Origin: JBIOWF01 sp044868295
Lineage (GTDB): Bacteria; Actinomycetota; Actinomycetes; Streptosporangiales; Streptosporangiaceae
DNA: 25,454 nt
Direction: 5' to 3'
NCBI GenBank assembly: GCA_044868295.1
Contig: JBIOWF010000178.1
Coordinates: 1 to 25,454, forward strand
Each line of letters begins with the position of its first letter. Position 1 is the stretch's first letter. Under the pieces are notes generated by a model, which was not told where the DNA came from, ran no database searches, and saw only the letters and a list, made by a program, of their open reading frames with translations. Both the position numbers and the translations under genes were made by a program. Positions 7,599 through 14,415 of the stretch are shown here, piece by piece.

Positions 7599-8219
7599 CT
7601 ATTCGGCCGGAGCGGTGGCCGATGTCAGGACGAGGAACCGGTCCACCGCCCGCCGGGCCCGCTCTTCAAGGTCGGCCGGCGGGAGCTCGCCGAGCAGGGC
7701 CCGGATCTGGGTGTCCGCGACGACGAGTCCGTACAGAAGCTGGAAGGCCGACTCCGGATCGCTGATCGCGATATCGCCCCGAGCGGCCAGGCCGGCCAGA
7801 TATCCGGCGACGAGCGGCCCTGTCGTGTGCCGCCCTTGGGCGAGCAAGACTTCGGCGAGCTCCGGTGCGACGATCGCGGCCCGGTTGATCGCGATCGAGG
7901 CGTCCCCGAGCAAGAGTCGAAGCAGGTTGGCGGCGAAGGCCGACAGTGTCTCGCGGGGCGGCAGGTCGCCGTCCAAGGCATCGGCCATCTGGGCGTTCGC
8001 CAGCTCTGACTGGCGGCGGATCAAGGCCGCGAAGAGTCCGCGCTTGTCGCCGAACCAGTTGTACAGGGTCTCCTTGGAGACCCCGGCCCGGCGAGCCACC
8101 GCGAGCATGGTGGTGCCCGCGTAGCCCCGCTCGACCAGCTCCGCGTAGGCGGCGTCCAGCACCGCGGCCCGTCTGGCCTCGATCTCACCCTCGCGCGGCC
8201 GACCCCGCCGTGCCTGCAT
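7599..8219 (-). CDS. TetR-family transcriptional repressor
   Basis: This 206-residue protein has the full TetR plan. An N-terminal three-helix DNA-binding domain (about residues 10-55) carries the recognition segment VARRAGVSKETLYNWFGDKR, and an all-helical ligand domain follows. The C-terminal half resembles the AefR/TetR_C_7 group, whose ligands are varied. I prefer ATG 8219 because GAGAGG lies eight bases upstream; GTG 8228 would add three residues. It is divergent to the DUF1772 membrane protein across a short region with an operator-like palindrome. The simplest reading is that it represses itself and that gene. Confidence 0.88.
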   Translation of the reverse strand: MQARRGRPREGEIEARRAAVLDAAYAELVERGYAGTTMLAVARRAGVSKETLYNWFGDKRGLFAALIRRQSELANAQMADALDGDLPPRETLSAFAANLLRLLLGDASIAINRAAIVAPELAEVLLAQGRHTTGPLVAGYLAGLAARGDIAISDPESAFQLLYGLVVADTQIRALLGELPPADLEERARRAVDRFLVLTSATAPAE

Positions 8220-8242
8220 GACCGTCACCTCTCATCGCGTCC

Positions 8243-8271
8243 TTGACAAGTGTACCCTCGGGTACGATTAT
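8243..8271 (+). promoter_or_regulatory. Promoter of the DUF1772 gene with embedded TetR-type operator
   Basis: A perfect -35 box TTGACA (8243-8248) and a -10-like GATTAT (8266-8271) are 17 bp apart and read towards the gene at 8307. Between them lies the inverted repeat GTACCC-TC-GGGTAC (8252-8265). A repressor bound there would block RNA polymerase. The divergent TetR gene is the obvious candidate. Confidence 0.75.
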
Positions 8272-8295
8272 CAATCGAACTCAAAGGTACGATTA
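8261..8295. repeat. Direct repeat GGTACGATTA at the divergent promoter
   Basis: The 10-mer GGTACGATTA occurs at 8261-8270 and again at 8286-8295, 25 bp start to start. The first copy includes the right arm of the operator palindrome and most of the -10 box. The second sits just before the ribosome binding site of the gene at 8307. It may be a second, half-site contact for the regulator. Confidence 0.6.
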
Positions 8296-8306
8296 ATCGA
8301 GGGCAC

Positions 8307-8852
8307 ATGTCTTCTGTTTCGAACAAAGGCTTCGTGGCGGCCCGCGCGACCTTGGTCATCGCGCTGCTCGCCATGGGTGCCATCGCCGGTTTCTTCTACG
8401 CGTACGAGGTCTCGGTCACCCTGGGCCTCGCCGAGGTGAGTGACAGCACCTACGTGCTGAGCATGCAGGCCATCAACGCGACCGTCCGCAACGGGCCGTT
8501 CGCGCTGTCCTTCTTCGGCGCGCCGGTGTTCGCCCTGGTCGCCTTGGGGGTCGCGCTGGGCGTCCTGGGGCGTAGATCAGCCACCGTGTGGTTGATCGCG
8601 GTCGCCCTCCTGGTCTACCTGATCGGAGGAATGGGTCTGACCATGGTCGAGAACGTGCCGCTGAACGACGCCCTCGCCGCGGTTTCGGCAGCGGCTCCCG
8701 ATCTTGCCGAAGTGCGCGCGGACTACGAGTCGGCGTGGAACGCCTGGAACACGGTCCGAACCCTCGCCTCCACGGTCGCCTTCGGCCTGTTGGCCACGGC
8801 CGCCGTGCTCCTGCCACGCGACCGCCGATCCACGGCGGAACGCAGCTCGTGA
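8307..8852 (+). CDS. DUF1772 / anthrone-oxygenase-like membrane protein
   Basis: This 181-residue integral membrane protein has four predicted TM segments: about residues 9-32, 60-82, 89-108 and 150-170. Its layout is that of the DUF1772 family. The first helix ends in FFYAYEVSVTLGLAEV, the NATVRNGPF stretch leads into TM2, and an amphipathic stretch precedes the last helix. The family includes fungal anthrone oxygenases and many bacterial proteins of unknown substrate. The ATG at 8307 is preceded by GAGGG. An upstream in-frame ATG at 8250 lies inside the promoter and is rejected. Expression is probably controlled by the divergent TetR repressor through the operator at 8252-8265. Confidence 0.78.
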   Translation: MSSVSNKGFVAARATLVIALLAMGAIAGFFYAYEVSVTLGLAEVSDSTYVLSMQAINATVRNGPFALSFFGAPVFALVALGVALGVLGRRSATVWLIAVALLVYLIGGMGLTMVENVPLNDALAAVSAAAPDLAEVRADYESAWNAWNTVRTLASTVAFGLLATAAVLLPRDRRSTAERSS

Positions 8853-8867
8853 GGGCCTGATCTGGGT

Positions 8868-9383
8868 TCAGCGGTCCACGATCTGGCGGAGCGTGAAGAC
8901 GGTCAAGCCCGTGATCTCTGACACGCGCTTGCGTGACACCAGTGGCCAGCTTGTCGATCGATCGCTCACCGCGGGCTGGGCCGCAGCGATGATCGCCGCG
9001 TAGAACTCCGCCAGCGGGGATCCGTCCGCGACTTCGGGGCCCGCGGCCACGACCGCACGGACGACCGCCTCCTCCAGCGTCTCCGCTGACGTGCGTACGG
9101 CGGCGTCGGCCGCGGCGACGGGCAGTGTGGGCGCGCCCACGACCGACCGCAGAACGGTCTCGTACGACCTCACCGTCGTCACGTTGTCCGCTCCAGCGGC
9201 CGTCGACAGCTCTGCCACGGCCGTGCACAGCTGTTCCTTGGCGGCGTGCAGCTTCTCCGACTGCGCGCCGATGGCGGCGTGCAGCTTCTCCGTCGCGGCC
9301 ATGAGCCGCTGCTCGGCGACATGCCGCTGCTCGTAGATCGGCGGTATCCTGACGCCTCGCTCGAGCCTCTCGGGGATGGCCAT
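8868..9383 (-). CDS. Unrecognised coiled-coil protein with C-terminal HTH-like segment
   Basis: I do not recognise a named family for this 171-residue protein. An N-terminal leader (about 1-20, Pro/Arg-containing) is followed by an Ala-rich coiled coil in which an 11-residue unit repeats (EKLHAAIGAQS, EKLHAAKEQLC). A second Ala/Glu/Val-rich helical part follows at about 85-140. The C-terminus, SRKRVSEITGLTVFTLRQIVDR split over helix-turn-helix spacing, resembles a small DNA-binding module. The gene is divergent to a stand-alone GntR winged helix across an AT-rich palindromic region, which suggests a regulatory pair. ATG 9383 is preferred over the adjacent TTG at 9386. No clear ribosome binding site is seen. 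Confidence 0.6.
   Translation of the reverse strand: MAIPERLERGVRIPPIYEQRHVAEQRLMAATEKLHAAIGAQSEKLHAAKEQLCTAVAELSTAAGADNVTTVRSYETVLRSVVGAPTLPVAAADAAVRTSAETLEEAVVRAVVAAGPEVADGSPLAEFYAAIIAAAQPAVSDRSTSWPLVSRKRVSEITGLTVFTLRQIVDR
9240..9292. repeat. 20-bp direct repeat inside the coiled-coil gene
   Basis: GGCGGCGTGCAGCTTCTCCG occurs at 9240-9259 and at 9273-9292, a 33-bp period that keeps frame and encodes the 11-residue unit EKLHAA plus five. An 11-residue period fits a hendecad coiled coil. The identical DNA copies suggest a recent in-frame duplication. Confidence 0.75.
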
Positions 9384-9485
9384 CAAAGGTGTCCAATCTC
9401 GGTGACAGCCGGGGGGACGGCTGCGCCGGACGGGTTGACAGGCGATTACGGACGTACTTCACATGCAATTCTCAGAATACTAGCC

Positions 9486-9510
9486 TAGCTATACCTGTCT
9501 ATAGCTATAG
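9486..9510. promoter_or_regulatory. AT-rich palindromic operator-like region between divergent regulators
   Basis: TAGCTATA (9486-9493) and TATAGCTA (9500-9507) form an exact inverted repeat around six bases. Overlapping it is the perfect 12-bp palindrome CTATAGCTATAG (9499-9510). The site is conspicuously AT-rich for this genome and lies between the coiled-coil gene and the GntR gene. It is a good candidate operator for the short GntR protein. Confidence 0.6.
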
Positions 9511-9560
9511 GCTCTTAGCTGCTTCTATGAAGGCCCATCTCAGTTACTTAGAGTTATGAC

Positions 9561-9830
9561 GTGATGATCGAGTACGATCCTGTGCGGCCCAAGTGGGTAC
9601 AGATCGCGGAGGTGATTCGTGGGCGGATCCTGTCCGGTGACTACGCGCCGCGCTTCCTCATCTCCGAGGTCCAGCTCGAAAAGGAGTTCGACGTCGCCCG
9701 CGTGACCGTCCGAAAGGCCACGGCGAAGCTTCGCGCGGAAGGTCTGATCGTCACGACGCCGGGCATGGGCTCCTTCGTCGTCTTCCAGAAGGAGTCCGGC
9801 GATCTGAAGGATGAAGACGACCCCTGCTAG
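9561..9830 (+). CDS. Stand-alone GntR-type winged-helix regulator
   Basis: At 89 residues this is only the GntR DNA-binding domain: WVQIAEVIRGRILSGDYAP, EVQLEKEFDVARVTVRKATA and LRAEGLIVTTPGMGSFVVF. No ligand-binding domain follows, as in the many short GntR proteins of actinomycetes, often encoded beside mobile or developmental genes. TAGAGT (9549-9554) lies six bases before the GTG at 9561 and no Shine-Dalgarno sequence is present, so a leaderless mRNA starting on the GTG is likely; the next codon is ATG and could also serve. The divergent coiled-coil gene and the palindrome at 9486-9510 suggest autoregulation of a two-gene module. Confidence 0.8.
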   Translation: MMIEYDPVRPKWVQIAEVIRGRILSGDYAPRFLISEVQLEKEFDVARVTVRKATAKLRAEGLIVTTPGMGSFVVFQKESGDLKDEDDPC

Positions 9831-10050
9831 TCATGGCTCCCCCGTCGAATCCCGCTCGGTCTGGCTGTTGCTTGCCTTCCGGGGCCTCCGTGCCTCGCCG
9901 GGAGGGGTTCGAACTGGGCTGAAGATCAACAGTTCGTTGCCCGGCATAGAGCTACACATCGGTGCAAAAGAGACTACCGAGTGATCGCGGGACATGCGCG
10001 GCGTTTGGTGTTCTTTCCTCAATGGTTCCTGCGAGGCCTCCGACCTAGAC

Positions 10051-10090
10051 GTCACCCCGGCTCGGCAGAGTCGTTCCGAGCCGGGGCGAC
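10051..10090 (-). terminator. Strong hairpin downstream of the secreted-protein gene
   Basis: CCCCGGCTCGG (10055-10065) and CCGAGCCGGGG (10076-10086) form a perfect 11-bp stem with a 10-base loop. It extends by GTC/GAC after one mismatch. It lies 20-60 bases beyond the stop of the minus-strand gene at 10112. No T-run follows, as is common for actinobacterial terminators. Confidence 0.6.
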
Positions 10091-10111
10091 GGCCGACAAC
10101 GGCCGGCTGGA

Positions 10112-10480
10112 TCAGCTCGCGTTGGCGCAGATGGCGAAAACGCTGATGCCGACGCTGCTGTAGTTGTTCTGGCGACCGAGGGCGATCCATCCGGTGCCGT
10201 CCGAGGTGGGGAAGCTGCCGACCAGGATGGCGTCGTTGCCCTGGGCCTCGCCGCCGCCGCCCACGACGCGTTTGCCGGCGGGGCAGAAGACGTAGCGCCG
10301 GGTGAAGTTCGGCACGTTGGCGTTGGGCAGTGTCACGATCTGATAGCCGTCGAAGCCGGCGGGCCTGGCGAGTCCGGTCGGCTGTCGAGTGGCCTCGCTG
10401 TCCGCCGCCGCGGCGGAAGCGGTGCCCGCCACGGCCGCGAGAACCAGCGCGCCCGTTGTGATCGCGTGAACAAGTCGCAC
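10112..10480 (-). CDS. Small secreted protein with CPAGK...GGGG domain
   Basis: This 122-residue protein has a typical Sec signal peptide (RLVHAITTG, then a hydrophobic core, cleavage near Ala-Ser-Ala at 21-26). The mature part contains the pattern CPAGKRVVGGGGEAQ (Cys66), then LVGSFPTSDGTGWIALG, and a final Cys118 (FAICANAS). Proteins with a CPAGK-x-GGG motif, an S-x-P-x-x-x-G-W centre and a last Cys are frequent actinobacterial exported proteins of unknown function. The two cysteines probably pair. The GTG start follows GGAG by several bases. Between it (10480) and the next gene (10856) are 375 bases, so it has its own promoter region. Confidence 0.72.
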   Translation of the reverse strand: MRLVHAITTGALVLAAVAGTASAAAADSEATRQPTGLARPAGFDGYQIVTLPNANVPNFTRRYVFCPAGKRVVGGGGEAQGNDAILVGSFPTSDGTGWIALGRQNNYSSVGISVFAICANAS

Positions 10481-10855
10481 GTGAAGACTCCATTTGAGGT
10501 AGGTGTGTAGCTCGGTGCCGGCCCGGCGTCGTTTCGGCTGCCATGGTCATGCGCTCAACGAGGCCGGTGCCGGACGCACACATACCCTTGATCGAATTCG
10601 ATTACACAGAGTAATTTGATCTTTGCGACTTGTGGTCATGATGGGATACTTGCCGCTCAAAGCTTTGTGACCGGCGGGTGAGTCGAGGCCGTCACCCTTG
10701 TGCAGCAAGGATCACGTGACGGGACTCAGGCGCGGCACCGGACCACGGATGAGGGCGGGCGGAACCCCGTCGGGGCCGGCAGTCCGGGTACGGGCGGCTG
10801 ATCGCCGGTCGGCTCCGATGGGAGCGGCTGTACGGTCGTAGATAGGGGGAGAGCC
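10481..10855. other. 375-bp divergent intergenic region
   Basis: The interval separates two divergent genes for small secreted proteins. No open frame here looks coding. It contains an AT-richer patch at about 10588-10635 (GATCGAATTCGATTACACAG) that could hold a promoter, and GGGGGAGAG just before the ATG at 10856. I saw no convincing -35/-10 pair for either direction. Confidence 0.4.
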
Positions 10856-11254
10856 ATGAAGAGGATCGTTGCTGTCACCGCGTTCGCCGCGTTGGCCACA
10901 CTCGGCACGGTCGCCTCCGGCGACGCGACGAGCGTCCGGTCACGAGCGGCGAGCGGCGGAGACACGGCGAGCGTCCGGGACCCGCACGAGGTGAGCAGGG
11001 ACCAGTATCGGATCCTGTTCTCCCAGTGTCGGTACGCCGACACGGCGGGCGCGCGAACGCGGTGCCGGTCAGATGTGGTGGCGAACTACTGGATCGGGGA
11101 GGCCAGCCCCGAGCTCGACTGCCGGACGTTCTCCAGCGTGACCGTGTGCGGAGACCTGCCGCTCAGCGAGAAGGAGCTGCGGTGCGCCAAGGACTCCGTG
11201 GACGGCGGTATGACCTACCGCCGTGCCGAGGTCGAATGCTACGTCTTCCTGTGA
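10856..11254 (+). CDS. Small secreted six-cysteine protein, unrecognised
   Basis: I do not recognise the family. The 132-residue product starts with a Sec signal peptide (MKRIVAVTAFAALATLGTVA, cleavage near residue 20-24). A Ser/Ala/Arg-rich linker with an imperfect repeat (TSVRSRAASGGD, TASVRD) follows. The compact C-terminal part has six cysteines at 58, 70, 89, 98, 110 and 128, enough for three disulfides. An even number of spaced cysteines in a small exported protein suggests an extracellular, stable fold. The ATG follows GGGGGAGAG closely. It is divergent to another small secreted protein and converges on the DUF742 gene. Confidence 0.65.
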   Translation: MKRIVAVTAFAALATLGTVASGDATSVRSRAASGGDTASVRDPHEVSRDQYRILFSQCRYADTAGARTRCRSDVVANYWIGEASPELDCRTFSSVTVCGDLPLSEKELRCAKDSVDGGMTYRRAEVECYVFL

Positions 11255-11296
11255 TCTCGCGCGGCTTCTCCGGGTGCGCGGTGGAGCGTCTGGCCT

Positions 11297-11650
11297 TCAG
11301 AGCGCCCGCAGGCCCTGGATGACCTCGCGAAGGATGCGCTCCTCCGGGAGCTGGGCCACGGTGGCCGGCGGCCGTGCCGTGATCAGGCCCTGGTCGCGCA
11401 GGTCGCTGAGAAGGATCCGGACGACGTTGAGCGAGAGCCCGACATCCGCCGCGACGTCCGCCACCGCTGACGGCGTGTGGCACACCTGCAGGATCCGCAG
11501 GTGCTCCGGGGCCAGCCCGGCCGTCCTGGCAAAGATGGAGGGCGTCGTCCTGATGATGGTCATCAGGTCGAACTCGGGCCCCGTGGGGCGGGTCCGGCCA
11601 CGGGTGAGCGTGTAGGGCCGAAGCAGCGGCCCGAACTCCTGCTCGGTCAC
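11297..11650 (-). CDS. DUF742 protein (CvnC-like) coupled to a sensor kinase
   Basis: This is a 117-residue DUF742 protein, the third component of actinobacterial conservons. It shows the expected PLLRPYTLTRGRTRP start, the region LIRTT-like FDLMTIIRTTP, a winged-helix-like middle (VADVAADVGLSLNVVRILLS) and the end RDQGLITARPP. Its GTG start (11650) overlaps the TGA of the kinase gene (GTGA, 11650-11647). AAGGAGGAGG inside the kinase's last codons is its ribosome binding site. A longer frame upstream is kinase sequence in another phase. In conservons CvnC acts with a membrane-bound kinase, roadblock protein and GTPase. Here the roadblock gene that normally precedes it is missing and no GTPase follows. 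Confidence 0.85.
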   Translation of the reverse strand: MTEQEFGPLLRPYTLTRGRTRPTGPEFDLMTIIRTTPSIFARTAGLAPEHLRILQVCHTPSAVADVAADVGLSLNVVRILLSDLRDQGLITARPPATVAQLPEERILREVIQGLRAL

Positions 11651-13746
11651 GCCTCCTCCTTCCCGCGTTTCCAACCTGCCTGGAAGGACGAGAGGACGTC
11701 ACGCGGCTCCTCGCGGAGTTGCGGCGCCAGGTTGGCCTGCCGTACTCGCTTGGGAAGGCTGTCCTCGTCGCCCACCGGGGGAGTCAGGGCGAGAGCGAGA
11801 GCGGGTGCGGGCGCGGGCTGGGGGGCGACCAGTTGCTCGACGGAATACTCCGATTCTGTGGCTTCGACCACGATTTCTTGTGGGATGAGCACGATCGCGG
11901 TGGTGCCACCGTACGGCGATGGCTGGAGGGAGACGCGGATGCCGTGGCGCTCGGCGAGCCGCCCGACCACGAACAGCCCGAGCCGGTCACTGTCGGCGAG
12001 GTCGAACTCGGGCGGGTTGGCCAGCCGGTGGTTGAGATGCGTGAGCTCCTCACGGTTGATCCCGAGGCCCCGGTCCTCGACCTCAAGGACGAAGCCGCGC
12101 GCGACCGGCTCCCCGCGGACGAACACCTGGGTGTGCGGGGGCGAGAAGATCGTAGCGTTCTCGACCAGTTCGGCCACCAGGTGGATCACGTCGGTGACGG
12201 CGCCGCCGATGAGCGCCGGTCCATGCGGCACGGACACGCTGACCCGCAGGTAGTCCTCGACCTCCTCGACCGAGCCCCGGACCACGTCGAACAGGCTGAC
12301 CGGGTTGCGCCAGCCTCGTCCGGGCGCGGCGCCGGACAGGATGATCAGGCCTTCGGAGTGGCGGCGCATTCTGGTGGTCAGATGGTCGACGCCGAAGAGC
12401 TTCTCCAGCAGATCGGGATCGGTGACCTGCTGCTCCAGGCCGTCCAGCATGGCCAACTGCCGGTGCAGCAGCGACTGGCTGCGCCGCGCCAGGTTGAGGA
12501 AGACCTTGTTGACGCCCTTGCGCAGCTCTGCCTGGCCGACCGCCGCCTCGATGGCGGTGTGCTGCACCGAGGTGAAAGCCTCGCCGAGGTTCTCCACCTC
12601 GGCGGTGTCTCCACCTGTCAACAGGGCGGGCGTCTCCGCTGTGACGTCCACGTCCTCTCCGCGGCGCAGGCGCTCGACGATCCTCGGCAGCCGCTCGTTG
12701 GCGAGTTCGAGAGCGGCCTGCAGGAGACCGACGAGCTCGAAGGTGAGCCTGCGGGCGAACCGGAACGAGATGAACACCGCCGTGGCCACCACCAGGAGGC
12801 CGACGATTCCGGCGATCCCGATGCGGAGGAGCGCCGACTGCGCGAGCGGGGCCGCCCGTGCGGCCATCCTCTTGCTGATCTCGCCGTCGAGCTGGTCGAA
12901 GGTGACAGCCATGGTCTCCGCGGTCGTGCGCCACAGGGCGGCCTCCGCCGGCAGGGGAGTGTTGGGCTTGACCCGGTCGACGACCTCGTCCTCCATGGTC
13001 GTGAACCGGCCGTACTCGGGGGAGGTGCTGAGGCGTTCGTGGAGATCGCGCAGCTCGGTGTCGAGCTGGCTGATGCCCAGCTGGTAGAGCATGCGACGCT
13101 TGCTGGTCATCGCGGCGAAATTGTCACGTTCTTCCTGCGACATGCGCGTGGCCGATAGAGCGCCGGCGATCAGCGCCGACTCCTGGCTCATGATCTCGCG
13201 GCCACGGTCGATCAGGCTGATCGCCCTGGCCTGTTCGAGAAGATCGACGTTTGTCGAGATCGCGAGTCGTTCGTAGGTCTGGTAGCCGATCTCGGCGATG
13301 TCGCTATAGGCCTCGATGGCGGCCAGGCGCGACAGCTTGTGGTTGTCGACCTGCCCGCGCAACACGTCCAGTTCGCCGAGTTGGCGGATGAGCTTCTGCA
13401 GCCGCTCCCACATGGCCGGTGGCGCCTCGTTCTGGACGCTGCGGGAGACCCGGTCAAGCGTCTGGACCGCCGCGTCGGTCTTCTGGCGCTGGGTGTCCAG
13501 CTCGCTGCGGAAGGAGATCGCGCTGCCCAGGTAGGAGGCCGTCAGGAGGCGCTCGTGTTGCAATTCCGCGAGTGCCGCACGGGTCGGGACCACGACGCTG
13601 TCGTACACCGTGCCGACCCTGAACAGTTCGAGCCCGCTCTGAACGATGATCGATGTCGCGACCACCCAGATGACCACGAGCGCTGTCACCGGTACCAGCA
13701 AGATGGCGAAGATCTTGACCCGGATGGAGCGTTTACGGCCAGCCAT
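11647..13746 (-). CDS. Nitrate/nitrite-sensor-type histidine kinase (CvnA-like)
   Basis: This 699-residue membrane protein has the conservon kinase layout. TM1 is at about 11-34. A long extracytoplasmic NIT helical bundle spans about 36-300 (VYDSVVVPTRAALAELQHER, SAISFRSELDTQRQKTD). TM2 is at about 306-328, followed by a HAMP-like linker, a dimerisation region LARRSQSLLHRQLAMLDGLE and an ATPase domain with N-box AELVENATIFSPP and lid motifs EDRGLGI and SDRLGLFVVGRLAERHGI. A Pro/Ala-rich tail of about 90 residues ends the protein. CvnA proteins work without a dedicated response regulator, through roadblock, DUF742 and GTPase partners. Only the DUF742 gene follows here, overlapping by four bases. 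The ligand is unknown; NIT domains are named for nitrate sensing, but most are untested. Confidence 0.88.
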   Translation of the reverse strand: MAGRKRSIRVKIFAILLVPVTALVVIWVVATSIIVQSGLELFRVGTVYDSVVVPTRAALAELQHERLLTASYLGSAISFRSELDTQRQKTDAAVQTLDRVSRSVQNEAPPAMWERLQKLIRQLGELDVLRGQVDNHKLSRLAAIEAYSDIAEIGYQTYERLAISTNVDLLEQARAISLIDRGREIMSQESALIAGALSATRMSQEERDNFAAMTSKRRMLYQLGISQLDTELRDLHERLSTSPEYGRFTTMEDEVVDRVKPNTPLPAEAALWRTTAETMAVTFDQLDGEISKRMAARAAPLAQSALLRIGIAGIVGLLVVATAVFISFRFARRLTFELVGLLQAALELANERLPRIVERLRRGEDVDVTAETPALLTGGDTAEVENLGEAFTSVQHTAIEAAVGQAELRKGVNKVFLNLARRSQSLLHRQLAMLDGLEQQVTDPDLLEKLFGVDHLTTRMRRHSEGLIILSGAAPGRGWRNPVSLFDVVRGSVEEVEDYLRVSVSVPHGPALIGGAVTDVIHLVAELVENATIFSPPHTQVFVRGEPVARGFVLEVEDRGLGINREELTHLNHRLANPPEFDLADSDRLGLFVVGRLAERHGIRVSLQPSPYGGTTAIVLIPQEIVVEATESEYSVEQLVAPQPAPAPALALALTPPVGDEDSLPKRVRQANLAPQLREEPRDVLSSFQAGWKRGKEEA

Positions 13747-13867
13747 AAGACATCGCCTATCAGTGACAGCTGTGTTAATGGTGACGAAACCCTAGCAATG
13801 AGTTAGGCGCGTAGCCATGAATGTTTTCTAACAAGTTTGGACATAGTTGGACAGCTGGAGGATTGTT

Positions 13868-14242
13868 CTAATTGTCCAGCATCATTACAGATAGTGAAGC
13901 TTCGCCTGGTGAGCCATCGGTGACCGCGTCGGACAGCACGCTGCCCACGGCGTCGTACGCGGTGGGGTCGGACTGCCTGAGGACCGACGGCTTGGACCAG
14001 ATGAGCACGTGCTCCCCGGCGGAAAGCCACGACAGGTCGGTGAGCATGTCGTAGAGCGCGTCCAAATTGTGGCCGAAGCCCTCCGGGAACTCCAGGACGC
14101 GCGCAATTTCTTCGAGCATCGCCGCGGAGGTTTCCGTGACGGTTCCGTCCAGAACGTGAGGCGTCGCCCCGCGAACCCGGGCCGCCCGGATCGCCGCCGC
14201 GACGCCCATGCCCGTGGGGGCCTTCGTGAACTGTCCGGTCAC
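13868..14242 (-). CDS. Barstar-like protein (ribonuclease inhibitor family)
   Basis: This 124-residue product contains the barstar core: a strand (GATPHVLDGTVT), a helix with AMLEEIARVLEFPEGFGHNL, the signature DALYDMLTDLSWL and the strand HVLIWSKP. In barstar the Asp/Trp-rich helix of this signature plugs the RNase active site. The GTG at 14242 is chosen because GGGAGGAG lies six bases upstream; an ATG at 14320 would add 26 Arg/Gly-rich residues with no family match. No barnase-like or other toxin gene is adjacent, so it is an orphan inhibitor or has another role. The first 30 or so residues are unlike typical barstars. Confidence 0.78.
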   Translation of the reverse strand: MTGQFTKAPTGMGVAAAIRAARVRGATPHVLDGTVTETSAAMLEEIARVLEFPEGFGHNLDALYDMLTDLSWLSAGEHVLIWSKPSVLRQSDPTAYDAVGSVLSDAVTDGSPGEASLSVMMLDN

Positions 14243-14397
14243 CTCAGCTCCTCCCGACGGCCGGCCTGTGCGCCGGCCCACCAGGCCGATGACCAGGGCG
14301 CCCGCGCGTCTCCACCTCACACCACCAGCCTAACGATCAGCCAGGTGGTGGGCACGGCACCGCGCCCGCGCGAAATCGGCTGGACCATTCTGTCTAG

Positions 14398-14408
14398 TTG
14401 TCAGACAA
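14398..14408. promoter_or_regulatory. FadR/GntR-type operator TTGTCAGACAA
   Basis: TTGTCAGACAA is a perfect palindrome around a central A and fits the FadR-subfamily GntR consensus TNGTNNNACNA. It ends seven bases before the ATG of the EamA gene, which is followed by a FadR-type GntR gene. Binding there would block initiation of the two-gene operon, so autoregulation is likely. Confidence 0.65.
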
Positions 14409-14415
14409 TTGAGGT

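Noticed and set aside
9895..9925. GGGGTTCGAACTGGG, resembling a tRNA T-arm
   Set aside because: The stem halves do not pair and no acceptor, D-arm or anticodon arm is found upstream.
10761..10784. GGAAC-N16-GTC, resembling an ECF sigma promoter upstream of the six-cysteine protein
   Set aside because: The motif is short and likely by chance in this GC content; no second example or ECF sigma gene supports it.
11719..13158. Long plus-strand open frame (479 codons) across the sensor kinase gene
   Set aside because: It is the high-GC antisense of a well-supported kinase; composition is biased and no motif is recognisable.
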